From contig NZ_JALBYQ010000002.1 of the NCBI RefSeq assembly GCF_022678625.1, positions 310,001-374,000 of the forward strand: DNA of 64,000 nucleotides, written 5' to 3'. The translations under genes and the position numbers were made by a program. Of this stretch, positions 24,649-33,005 are shown piece after piece (the stretch's first letter is position 1; the number at the start of each line of letters is the position of its first letter). The DNA comes from Aliiroseovarius subalbicans (GTDB lineage Bacteria; Pseudomonadota; Alphaproteobacteria; Rhodobacterales; Rhodobacteraceae). The notes beneath the pieces were generated by a model that saw only the letters and a list, made by a program, of their open reading frames with translations, ran no database searches and was not told the DNA's origin.

Positions 24649-27414
24649 ATGGCCATTCTTGACAATGCTATTTGGCTGACAGGCGCGGGCGGCACTGCCG
24701 TCAGTGGTACAACTGTCATCACCGACGGTGCCTTCAGCACCACCGTAACGGGTACCTTCACCGCGAACGCCTGGGACGACGACCAGAGCGGGTATGCCGT
24801 TTCTGAATTCGGTGCGTTCGGGGTCAGCTCGCCGATCACTGCGGACTACCAGTTCTCGCAGCCCGTCGAAAACCTGTCCTTCGACCTTCAGCATGTGAAC
24901 TCATCCGGGTCGACCTATGACGACATGTTCACGATCTATGCCTATGATGAGAACGGCATCATACTGGATGCTGCGGACGTCATTGCAGGGCTGTCCGGGC
25001 TGGTTGATGAAACCGTTGTCACCAACCCGGACGGCTCGGTGTCGATCGAGGCGGACGGCGGTACCGCCAACGACGTGACCCTGTCGCTGCCGGGTCAGAT
25101 TTCGCAGCTGTCGATCGTTCTGGAAAACGGCCCCGACGGCACGCAATCGGGCGGCACGGGCATTGGTGATCTGAGCTTCGATGTTCCTGCACCCGACAGC
25201 GACGGGGATGGCGTCGCGGATGATGTCGATGTGGATATCGACGGCGACGGCATCCTGAACGAAGATGAATATGGGACAACGACGCCCAGCACGATCACCG
25301 TCACATTCGATGGCGACCAGTGGTCGGGGTCGGAAAACACCTGGGAGCTTTACGACGCCAGCGGAACGCTGATCGCCAGTGGCAATCCGGGCGATTCAAC
25401 CATCGAGATCACGGATACCGTCGTCCCCAACCTGGGCGAATATACGTTGCAGGTCTACGACACCTATGGCGACGGTATTTCGGGCGGCGAATTCGGGGAA
25501 GTCACGGTCGCCGTTGATGGGATTGAAGTCTACAATTCCGGTGGCAACCCAAATTTCGGCACCCTTCTGACGGGCACCTTCACGGTGGCCGAAACCATGT
25601 CACCCGTGGACAGTGATGGTGACGGGATCTTTGACCACCTGGACCTGGACAGCGACAACGACGGCATCACCGACAATATCGAGGCGCAAAGCACCGACGG
25701 CTATGTGGCGCCCACCGGTGTGGACAGTGACGGCGACGGGCTGGACGATGCCTATGAGACCGGCGGGCTGACCCCGGTCGATTCGGATGGCGACGGCACG
25801 GCAGACTACATCGACACCGACAGCGACAATGACGGCACCGACGATGTGGCCGAGGCCGGTCACGGCGTGGACCAGGCGACGATCGACGCTTCGGGCGACA
25901 GCGACGGTGACGGCATCATGGATGCGGTCGACGATGTGTTCGGTTGGGACGTGAACGACACCGACATCGACGCCCTGGGCGATTTCCTTTTGACCGATAC
26001 GGACGGCGATACCGCCACCGATGGGTCTGGCGCGACGCCACTGGTCAATGACCTTGATTTCCGCGACAACCTGACCGCCGATTACATCGTCGAAGGCGGG
26101 GCGGGCAATGATGTGATCGACGGGTCCTATACCGGTGACCCGGATGGCGACCATATCGACAGCAACGACCATTCGGACGGATCGAATGACGATACGATCC
26201 TAGCCGACGGCGGCGATGATACGATCTGGGCCGGGCTTGGCGATGACACCGTGTCAGGTGGTGCGGGCGACGATACGATTTACGGCGGCGCTGGCAACGA
26301 TGTGCTGGACGGCGACGGCGGCGACGACATCTTCGCGCTTCTTGACGGTTTCGGGTCCGACACGATCACCGGCGGCGAAACAGGTGAGATCGATGGCGAC
26401 CTTTTGGACCTGTCCGGGCTGACGGTCGACACGACGATTGATCTGGCCAACAGCAATTCCGAAACCGGATCGGTCTCGGGCGGCGGATGGACCGCCGTGT
26501 TCAGCCAGATCGAGAAGATAACGCTGGGTTCTGGTCGCGATACGCTGACCCTGGCCGATGGGTCGGGCGATGACGTGGTGTCGGGCTTCGACCTGACGGA
26601 TTCCGGTGACGGCACGACCAATGACCAGCTGGATGTCAGCAGCCTGACCGACGCCAACGGCGACCCGGTCAACGCCTGGGACGTGGTGGTCACTGACGAC
26701 GGATTTGGCAACGCGCTGCTGAGTTTCCCCAACGGTGAATCGATCCTGCTGGAAGGCGTCGCAGCGGCCGCTGTGACCGGGACAACGGCGCTGAATTCGA
26801 TCGGCGTGCCCTGTTTCACACCCGGCACGCTGATCCGCACACCGTGCGGTGAGGTGCCGATCGAGACGCTGAAACCCGGTGACACGGTGATGACCGCGGA
26901 CAATGGCGCGCAAGAGCTCATGTGGATCGGCACCCGCACGCTGACCGCCAAAGAGCTGTTTGCCCAGCCGAACCTGAAACCTGTTCTCATCCCCGAAGGG
27001 GTCTGCGGCAACTACGCACCGCTTCTGGTGTCACCGCTGCATGGCATGATGCTTGACGCTGGCCAGACGGGTGAAGAGGCGCTGGCGCGGGCCAAGCACC
27101 TGGCCGAGGCGCCGGGCCCGGTGCGCATCGCCAAGGGTAAGAAGACGGTCACCTACATCCACCTGATGTTCGCCGAGCACCAGATCGTCTTTGCAAACGG
27201 TGCCGCGTCGGAAAGCTTCTATCCAGGCAAATGGGCGCTTGAGATGTTCCCGGTCGAAATCGTCAAGGGCCTGCAAACGCTGGTGCCTGGACTGGGTGTC
27301 AAGCCGGTGGAAGAGGCCTATGGCCCCACCGCGCGGAAATTCCTCAAGCGCAAAACCGTGCTCAACAATGTTGTTCTGCGGTCCAAGCCTCTGGCCATCA
27401 ACCAAGCGGCTTGA
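24649..27414 (+). CDS. Secreted calcium-binding repeat protein with C-terminal Hint domain
   Basis: A 921-residue acidic protein. Residues 1-175 form a beta-rich adhesin-like domain. Asp-rich calcium repeats of thrombospondin-3 type follow (DSDGDGVADDVDVDIDGDG near 183-201 and more between 320 and 430), then RTX-like nonapeptides such as GGAGDDTIY and GGAGNDV (about 535-555). From about 720 a Hint (hedgehog/intein) domain begins, CFTPGTLIRTPCGEVPIETL with a nucleophilic Cys, and extends to about 860. No Sec signal peptide is present, which fits type I export. It could be self-processing. Rhodobacterales have many such proteins; their role is mostly unknown. An in-frame GTG at 24637 is an alternative start. 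Confidence 0.85.
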   Translation: MAILDNAIWLTGAGGTAVSGTTVITDGAFSTTVTGTFTANAWDDDQSGYAVSEFGAFGVSSPITADYQFSQPVENLSFDLQHVNSSGSTYDDMFTIYAYDENGIILDAADVIAGLSGLVDETVVTNPDGSVSIEADGGTANDVTLSLPGQISQLSIVLENGPDGTQSGGTGIGDLSFDVPAPDSDGDGVADDVDVDIDGDGILNEDEYGTTTPSTITVTFDGDQWSGSENTWELYDASGTLIASGNPGDSTIEITDTVVPNLGEYTLQVYDTYGDGISGGEFGEVTVAVDGIEVYNSGGNPNFGTLLTGTFTVAETMSPVDSDGDGIFDHLDLDSDNDGITDNIEAQSTDGYVAPTGVDSDGDGLDDAYETGGLTPVDSDGDGTADYIDTDSDNDGTDDVAEAGHGVDQATIDASGDSDGDGIMDAVDDVFGWDVNDTDIDALGDFLLTDTDGDTATDGSGATPLVNDLDFRDNLTADYIVEGGAGNDVIDGSYTGDPDGDHIDSNDHSDGSNDDTILADGGDDTIWAGLGDDTVSGGAGDDTIYGGAGNDVLDGDGGDDIFALLDGFGSDTITGGETGEIDGDLLDLSGLTVDTTIDLANSNSETGSVSGGGWTAVFSQIEKITLGSGRDTLTLADGSGDDVVSGFDLTDSGDGTTNDQLDVSSLTDANGDPVNAWDVVVTDDGFGNALLSFPNGESILLEGVAAAAVTGTTALNSIGVPCFTPGTLIRTPCGEVPIETLKPGDTVMTADNGAQELMWIGTRTLTAKELFAQPNLKPVLIPEGVCGNYAPLLVSPLHGMMLDAGQTGEEALARAKHLAEAPGPVRIAKGKKTVTYIHLMFAEHQIVFANGAASESFYPGKWALEMFPVEIVKGLQTLVPGLGVKPVEEAYGPTARKFLKRKTVLNNVVLRSKPLAINQAA

Positions 27415-27441
27415 ATTCGTTCCAAGTGGTCATTGAGCAGT

Positions 27442-28290
27442 TTAGTCGGCGTGTGCACGATGGCGAGACAGGGCAATCTGCACGATCGCCGACACGTTCA
27501 TGACCACCGCATAGATCAGCGCGGGAATCGACAAGGTCGGGTCACGAAGCAATGCACCGCCCACAAACAGGACCACGGCAACATTCTGCAGCGACGCCTC
27601 GACCATGATTGCGCGGCGCGCAGACATGGTAAGTTTAGCCATACGCGACACGCCCCAAGCCAGGGCCAGCGCTCCCAGGTTCAGGGCTATCACCGCCAGA
27701 CCGACCGACCCGATATGGGCCAACATCGCGTCGCGGTTCTGGAGGAATGTCGAGATGACCATCGCGGCGAAGGCAAAGCGTGCAGCGGGCTCCAACCATC
27801 GCAACAGACCTCCGGACGCACGCGGCGCAACTGCCCGAACCGCCATACCAAGACCGGCCGGAAGGATCGCGATAACGCTCATTTTTGCGCTGATCGACAG
27901 CAGGTTCGCCCCATCAGGCAGGGCAACCAACCCAGTGAGGAGCAAAGCTACAGGGATCGTGACACTGGCCAGAAGCGTGGTGACCAGTGTCATGGCGGTT
28001 GACAGCGCCAGATCAGCCCGCGCCAGATGCGCGATATAGTTCGACGTCACCCCGCCCGGTGCAAGCGCCACCAAAAGCAATCCGGCCCGCATCTCGGGCG
28101 CCAGGTCGAGCAGCGCCCCCAGCGCCAAAGCCAACATGGGCAAGCCCAGCCATTGCACCGCCAGCCCCAGTCCCAACGCCTTAGGGCGGGCAAACGCGCG
28201 CAGAAATTGCTGCGGGGTCAAGCGCAAGCCGACCACGAACATCAGCAAGACCAACCCGAGGGGCAACACGCGGGCAAGGATTTCGGACAT
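27442..28290 (-). CDS. Bile acid:sodium symporter family protein
   Basis: A 282-residue integral membrane protein with nine to ten hydrophobic helices and the family pattern LLVALAPGGVTSNYIAHLARADLALS (residues about 72-97), in which the PGG..SN element is part of the sodium-binding crossover. Bacterial relatives carry bile acids, keto acids or other organic anions. Neighbours give no substrate hint: it lies between the Hint gene and the MenA-type gene, 104 bases from the latter, on the same strand. Confidence 0.85.
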   Translation of the reverse strand: MSEILARVLPLGLVLLMFVVGLRLTPQQFLRAFARPKALGLGLAVQWLGLPMLALALGALLDLAPEMRAGLLLVALAPGGVTSNYIAHLARADLALSTAMTLVTTLLASVTIPVALLLTGLVALPDGANLLSISAKMSVIAILPAGLGMAVRAVAPRASGGLLRWLEPAARFAFAAMVISTFLQNRDAMLAHIGSVGLAVIALNLGALALAWGVSRMAKLTMSARRAIMVEASLQNVAVVLFVGGALLRDPTLSIPALIYAVVMNVSAIVQIALSRHRAHAD

Positions 28291-28394
28291 CGGTGTCTCC
28301 GGTCGTGGACCCGTTTCGGGCTACCGGCAAACAGAGCCTGCGCAACCCGGTACATGTCAAGTCATCCTGGCCCGTCATTGGTCATGCCAGCGCG

Positions 28395-29303
28395 CTACCC
28401 GATTGCGCCCCCAACCAATCCAAGCAGAAGCAGAATCTGAAAAACACCCGTCCCGGGGATAAGACGATTCAATGTGCGGCAAAGCGGTAGGCGGACCAAT
28501 GCGCCGACCAAGCCGCCCCCCAGTAACGCAGCGGGCAAAAGCGTGAGCCACGCGCCTGAAAACAGCCCGGCCAGGACCACCGACAGCAACAAAAGCAGGG
28601 CGTACAGCACCTTCGATGCGCCCTGCCCCAAAAGGATCGCCAGCGTGCGCCGCCCGGCGCGCGCGTCCGTGACACGATCGCGATGGTTGTTCAGCAGCAG
28701 CACCGCCGATGCCGGAAGGCCGACGACTACGCCCAGGTGTAGTGCCTGCGCGTCCACCCGGGCACCGTGAAGATGCATTGTTCCTGCCACAGCCACGACA
28801 CCGAAAAAGGTGATCACCAGAAGCTCTCCCAATGGCGTGGCGGACAATGGATGCGGACCCATCGAATAGAAAAATCCAAGCGCCAGGGATGTCCCCCCGA
28901 TTGCCACGATCGGCCAGCCGCCAAGCGCGACAAGGAAGAGCCCCAGAAGCACCGCGACCCCGAAGACCGCAGCGGCGGCGCGACGCACCTGGCTGGGGTT
29001 CAAAAGACCCAGAGCGGTCAGCCGCAGCGGGCCCAGCCGATCCGGACCATCCACGCCACGCGCACCATCCCCCGCATCGTTCCACAGGTTCGTACCGATC
29101 TGGATCGCCACCGATGCACCCATCGCAACCGCCGTCACCCAAGGGGTCCACCCGCCCAGAGAGGCCGCCAACCAACTGCCTGCCGCGACCGGAGTAAGCG
29201 ACAGGCCCAGTGTCTTGATCCGGGCGGCGATGACCCAGCGCACTGCCGGTGGCAGCGCCTCAAGCCGCGCCAGAGTTGCGGGGTCGATCGAAGTTGTGCC
29301 CAT
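28395..29303 (-). CDS. menA: MenA-type prenyltransferase (1,4-dihydroxy-2-naphthoate polyprenyltransferase)
   Basis: A 302-residue UbiA-superfamily enzyme of the inner membrane. The first motif is NDAGDGARGVD at 75-85, followed directly by GPDRLGPLR, which is almost the same as the corresponding stretch of E. coli MenA. The second motif NNHRDRVTDARAG holds Asp209 and Asp213, again of the MenA pattern. It should prenylate dihydroxynaphthoate to demethylmenaquinone, but no other men gene is in the window, and Rhodobacterales normally use ubiquinone only. The start at ATG 29303 was preferred over the open frame to 29420, whose extra residues are not conserved. It could serve another aromatic acceptor. 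Confidence 0.78.
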   Translation of the reverse strand: MGTTSIDPATLARLEALPPAVRWVIAARIKTLGLSLTPVAAGSWLAASLGGWTPWVTAVAMGASVAIQIGTNLWNDAGDGARGVDGPDRLGPLRLTALGLLNPSQVRRAAAAVFGVAVLLGLFLVALGGWPIVAIGGTSLALGFFYSMGPHPLSATPLGELLVITFFGVVAVAGTMHLHGARVDAQALHLGVVVGLPASAVLLLNNHRDRVTDARAGRRTLAILLGQGASKVLYALLLLLSVVLAGLFSGAWLTLLPAALLGGGLVGALVRLPLCRTLNRLIPGTGVFQILLLLGLVGGAIG

Positions 29304-29561
29304 GTCACCTGCCCCATGTGAAGTGACACGATAGCTATACGCCCTCAAATCGCGCTGCAAGACGGCGGCGGCGTGACCCCTCCCGCCACAAAGCACTCGT
29401 TGCCTCGGAAGCTCGGTCAAGCCTGCGCATCAAGGGTTCGTTTCAGGGCAGTTTGTCCCGAAACGCAGGCTTTTCATAACCCGACTTTGCCAAGAACTAT
29501 CAACGGGACGAAGCCATATAGCGCCCAAAGCCAGGTGCATTTCGACGTCGGCCGCGAAGGG

Positions 29562-30083
29562 TCACACCGTCTTGGCGCGCAGGGGGCTGTGGGTGAACAC
29601 CCAATCCTCGAGGCTTTTCAGGTCGGGCGGCAAGTTCTGCGCAAGTCCATCGGCAAAGGTTTCGAACGCAGCTTGGTTAAGCTTGTTGGTGCCAACCAAA
29701 ACCGGAATATCGCGCGCCAGGGCGTCGGCGATCACAGTGCGAAAACCGTGCCCCTCAGCCTCGTGTTTCCCGAATTTGTTGACGATCAGGCAATCAGCCC
29801 CCGAGGCAAGGTCCGCCCCGACCAGTCCAACTGCAGTTTCCAGCGCGCCTACGTCCAGCCGGCACCCCGAAGATCCGCGGCCCAGGTTTTGCGATATTCG
29901 CAGCACAGAACCGTCAGGCAGAACCTTCACATCCATGTCACAGGGCCCGTCGTAGTCGCGTTCGGTGTCGATCTGCACAGTGCCAGACGGGCGATAGCCG
30001 CGCGCCACCAGGGACTGCGCCAGTTTGAACAAAAGCGAATTCGTATCCCCGCGCCCGGGGGCCATTGTGTAGGCGATGTTCAT
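29562..30083 (-). CDS. DUF2478 family protein (possible nucleotide-binding protein)
   Basis: A 173-residue protein of the DUF2478 family. The N-terminus NIAYTMAPGRGDTNSLLFKLAQ resembles a modified P-loop, and LIVNKFGKHEAEGHGFR near 98-114 is the most conserved block, with NKFG recalling a GTPase-like base-recognition element. Members are often found near molybdenum or nitrate reductase genes; here it closes the nar operon, 39 bases downstream of the hemerythrin gene on the same strand. A role in molybdenum cofactor handling is likely but unproven. Confidence 0.7.
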   Translation of the reverse strand: MNIAYTMAPGRGDTNSLLFKLAQSLVARGYRPSGTVQIDTERDYDGPCDMDVKVLPDGSVLRISQNLGRGSSGCRLDVGALETAVGLVGADLASGADCLIVNKFGKHEAEGHGFRTVIADALARDIPVLVGTNKLNQAAFETFADGLAQNLPPDLKSLEDWVFTHSPLRAKTV

Positions 30084-30122
30084 GTCTTGGGGTCTCTTTC
30101 GTCATGCAAGCAGGTGGGTGGT

Positions 30123-30695
30123 TCATCCAGTATGCGGGCTGTCCCACAAACGACCAAGCCCCCGGCGCTCAAGCATCCCATGCCTGAGCCTGTCGAGGTC
30201 TTCTTCGTTCAACCGCAGTTTGGCGATGGGCAGGATGATTGCGTTTTCAAGAACAAGGTGGCGGCGGGCATGGCTCGCGTATTGTTTCAAGGCCATGCGT
30301 TCGCCTTCTTCCAATTCGCAGCCCCCCGCCGCGTGTCGTTCCAGGATGGTGATGACGTCCGGCGTATCCTCGGCCGCATGGCTGTGATCGGACAGAAGGC
30401 GATGGATCGCCTTGTCGATTTCGTCTTCGGCCTCGCACCGTTTTCGCAAGAGCGGGAACAGGTCCTCTTCTTCGTCCGCCAGGTGAAACGGCAACACCTC
30501 TCGAAGGAACGCCAGCACGTCGGACACGTCGTCAGGGTCCACGGCCAGGGCGTTGGATATCCGGTCCAGGACCGCGCAAATCTCACGCTCCTGCAGGTGA
30601 TCAAGATAGAGGAATTCAAGAGGGTTCCCCAGCTCTCGCAGGTTGGCCAATGGCGCGGGAAGCGGCCGGCCTGGGTCAGGAGAGGAGGGGCTCAT
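30123..30695 (-). CDS. Hemerythrin-domain protein
   Basis: A 190-residue four-helix protein. The likely di-iron ligands are His33 (LYLDH), His71 with Glu75 (FHLADEEEDLF), His104 or His106 (SDHSH), and His142, His146 and Glu150 (SHARRHLVLENAIILP). Such proteins bind oxygen or nitric oxide, or help repair iron-sulfur clusters. Its place in the nar operon, between the parvulin gene and the DUF2478 gene, suggests protection of nitrate reductase metal centres against NO or oxygen; this is inference. The gap to the parvulin gene is 17 bases. Confidence 0.82.
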   Translation of the reverse strand: MSPSSPDPGRPLPAPLANLRELGNPLEFLYLDHLQEREICAVLDRISNALAVDPDDVSDVLAFLREVLPFHLADEEEDLFPLLRKRCEAEDEIDKAIHRLLSDHSHAAEDTPDVITILERHAAGGCELEEGERMALKQYASHARRHLVLENAIILPIAKLRLNEEDLDRLRHGMLERRGLGRLWDSPHTG

Positions 30696-30712
30696 CGCAA
30701 CATCGGCCCGGG

Positions 30713-31510
30713 CTACTCGCGCCGCAGGTCCGCGCCGGTTATCTCGGCGCTGGCGACCAGTTTGTTGACGAACGCCTGTGCCTGACGGGCCCAGTTCGTC
30801 TTTTGTATCGCATCCGAAATGCGCGGGCGTGCGGTCTCATAGGGAAGCACGGCTCCCTCGGCGACCGCATCCATGCGGATCAGGTGCCAGCCGTGACGGG
30901 TCAGCACAGGCTCGGCGGTGATTTCGCCCGCCTTCAGACCACGCAGTGCGTCTTCGAATTCGGGAACCGTGTCGCCGGGTCCAAGCTGGCCCAGCGCGCC
31001 GCCCGAAGACTTGGAGCCGCAGTCGGAATTGTCGGTGGCAATATGCGCGAAAGCGCGCGGGTTGGCCTGCACCTTGGCGGCAAGGCCCTCGATGCACGCC
31101 TTCGCCTTGGCCGTGGCGGCCTCGTCGCGCGGATCGCAGCTGCACAGGATGTGCGACACTTCCCACAAGGGCGGCGCACGGAACCGCTCCGGGTCGCGAT
31201 CCCATTCCGTTCGGATCGCCTCCTCGTCCGGCGCCGCACCATCCATTTCGGTGTCGAGAAGGCCCCGGATCAGGGCCTCCTCCTCGGTTTCAAAGCGCCC
31301 GGGACCGACTTCGGCCGGGTCGGCCTCAAGCCCCCGCTGCTGCGCTTCTTGCAGCAGAAGGGTCCGGATCGCGACCGCGTTCGCGGCCTTGCGCCAGGCG
31401 ATGCCCGGTTTGTCGCTGGGCCCGGTGTGGTTTTGTGCCTCGGCGGCGACCACCGTGTGGGGGACCGTTTCACCGTTGACCACAAGGTCGGGGAAAAGTG
31501 CTGTGTTCAT
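30713..31510 (-). CDS. Parvulin-type peptidyl-prolyl isomerase of the nar operon
   Basis: A 265-residue protein with a C-terminal rotamase (parvulin) domain: VSHILCSCDPRDE near 120-132, SSGGALGQLGPGDTVPEFEDAL near 170-190 and PVLTRHGWHLIRMD near 205-218. The N-terminal part is helical, as in NifM-like isomerases, and there is no signal peptide, so it acts in the cytoplasm. NarG is folded in the cytoplasm before membrane attachment, and isomerases of this kind are known next to narI in several nar operons. I infer a maturation role for the reductase. Confidence 0.82.
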   Translation of the reverse strand: MNTALFPDLVVNGETVPHTVVAAEAQNHTGPSDKPGIAWRKAANAVAIRTLLLQEAQQRGLEADPAEVGPGRFETEEEALIRGLLDTEMDGAAPDEEAIRTEWDRDPERFRAPPLWEVSHILCSCDPRDEAATAKAKACIEGLAAKVQANPRAFAHIATDNSDCGSKSSGGALGQLGPGDTVPEFEDALRGLKAGEITAEPVLTRHGWHLIRMDAVAEGAVLPYETARPRISDAIQKTNWARQAQAFVNKLVASAEITGADLRRE

Positions 31511-31571
31511 CTACGTTTCTCCGCCAAACCACCCGGAACTCAGGGGGCAGGGTTACTGTTTGTCCAGGACG

Positions 31572-32288
31572 TTACGATTTACCACCGGTGCCCGTGCGCG
31601 TCGGCAAGGGAACCGTCCGGCGCGAGCGCACGATCTGGTATCCGGGGCGCAGGAAGTAGCGCAGCGGAACCGAGAGCATGTGCACAAGACGCGTGAACGG
31701 GAACACCAGGATGATCGTCAGACCCAGGATCAGATGCAGCTTGAACACCAGCGCCACGTCGGTGACGTAGCTGGCCGCGTTACTGTCGAAAGTGAAGATC
31801 CCTTGCGCCCAGGACATGAACTTGACCATCTCATGGCCGTCCAGGTGGCCAAGCGAGGCCACGATCGTGAACAGGCCCAGCACCAGCTGACCCAGCAGCA
31901 TCGCCAGGATCGCAATGTCCCAGGTGCTGGAGGTCTTGCGGATGCGCGGATCGGTCCAGCGACGGTGGAACAGCATCAGGCCGCCCACCAGCGCCATGAC
32001 GCCTGCAACACCACCAGCCATGACAGCCAGCAGCTGTTTCGCGCCGTGACTGATGCCCATCGCGTCGAAAATCCAGATCGGGGTCAGAAGACCGACCAGG
32101 TGACCAAAGAAGATCACCAGAATGCCGACGTGAAACAGGATCGAGCCCATCACCAGCTGCTTGCGACGCAACAGCTGCGACGACGAGGTTTTCCAGGTGA
32201 ACGGATCACGCTCATAACGCGCGATGCTTCCCACAATCCCGACGCTAAGCGCGATATAGGGGAAGATACCGAAGAGAAAGTTGTGCAT
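31572..32288 (-). CDS. narI: Respiratory nitrate reductase gamma subunit NarI
   Basis: NarI is the di-heme b membrane anchor that takes electrons from quinol and passes them to NarH. The 238-residue protein has five hydrophobic helices. The heme ligands are in place: His53 and His63 in helix 2 (FHVGILVIFFGHLVG), and His185 and His203 near the C-terminus (KLHLILGL and RLVHMLSVP), matching E. coli His56, 66, 187 and 205 closely. It ends the narGHJI core and lies 11 bases after narJ. The N-terminus is formyl-Met-type MHNFLFG, as expected. Confidence 0.96.
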   Translation of the reverse strand: MHNFLFGIFPYIALSVGIVGSIARYERDPFTWKTSSSQLLRRKQLVMGSILFHVGILVIFFGHLVGLLTPIWIFDAMGISHGAKQLLAVMAGGVAGVMALVGGLMLFHRRWTDPRIRKTSSTWDIAILAMLLGQLVLGLFTIVASLGHLDGHEMVKFMSWAQGIFTFDSNAASYVTDVALVFKLHLILGLTIILVFPFTRLVHMLSVPLRYFLRPGYQIVRSRRTVPLPTRTGTGGKS

Positions 32289-32299
32289 AGTAGCCTCCC

Positions 32300-33004
32300 T
32301 TATTCCGCTGCCACATTGGGCGCGGGGTTGGTGGGTTCATCCATTTTGCTGAGCATGTCCCGCACTTGCGGGCAGCCCGCGTTCGGGTCGGGCCCGAAAC
32401 GGACTTCGCTTTCTTCCCAGACCGCGTCCAGCGCTTCCAGATCATCGGGGTCGACCTCCGGCTCTTCCAGCAACTCGGCAACAGCCGCGCTGTCGGCGGT
32501 GACGCCGGCAAGCTGGGAAAGAGCGGCGAACGCAGACACATACAAGCTTTCGCGACGGACAAGCCGTTCGCGAAGAGCGTCAAGAATATGCGCCGCGTCC
32601 GCCAAGGTATCCTGCACTTCCGCGAAGGGACGCGTCGACAGGAATTCCAAAAGCACGGGAAGGTGATCGGGCAGTTCCGACGTCACCGGCTCAAAGCCGG
32701 CATCGCGGTAGGTCTCGATCAGCGACACCATCGCGCCACCCCGGTCCCGGCTTTCGCCGTGGACATGCTCAAACAGGTTGAGCGAGAGCGTGCGCGAGCG
32801 GTCAAACAGCATGACATACTGCTCTTCCAGCTCGAAGATATCACCGCCCTGGATTGCCTCCACCAAGGGACGCAGATCCCGGCGCATCGCCGCGGTCAAC
32901 CGCGAGTCAGACGCCAGCACGCCGCCGATTTCCGGCATCGCCTCCTGCAGCTCCCGGGTTGGGTAGCTGAGCAGGAGAGAAATGGATTTCAGTGTACGAT
33001 CCAT
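32300..33004 (-). CDS. narJ: Nitrate reductase molybdenum cofactor assembly chaperone NarJ
   Basis: A 234-residue all-helical protein of the TorD/NarJ chaperone family. LSLNLFEHVHGESRDRGGAM (about residues 75-95) is the most conserved region of NarJ. It binds apo-NarGH in the cytoplasm, helps insert the molybdenum cofactor and then dissociates, so it is not part of the final enzyme. The gene starts one base after the narH stop and ends 11 bases before narI, the normal operon order. Confidence 0.94.
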   Translation of the reverse strand: MDRTLKSISLLLSYPTRELQEAMPEIGGVLASDSRLTAAMRRDLRPLVEAIQGGDIFELEEQYVMLFDRSRTLSLNLFEHVHGESRDRGGAMVSLIETYRDAGFEPVTSELPDHLPVLLEFLSTRPFAEVQDTLADAAHILDALRERLVRRESLYVSAFAALSQLAGVTADSAAVAELLEEPEVDPDDLEALDAVWEESEVRFGPDPNAGCPQVRDMLSKMDEPTNPAPNVAAE

Positions 33005-33005
33005 G

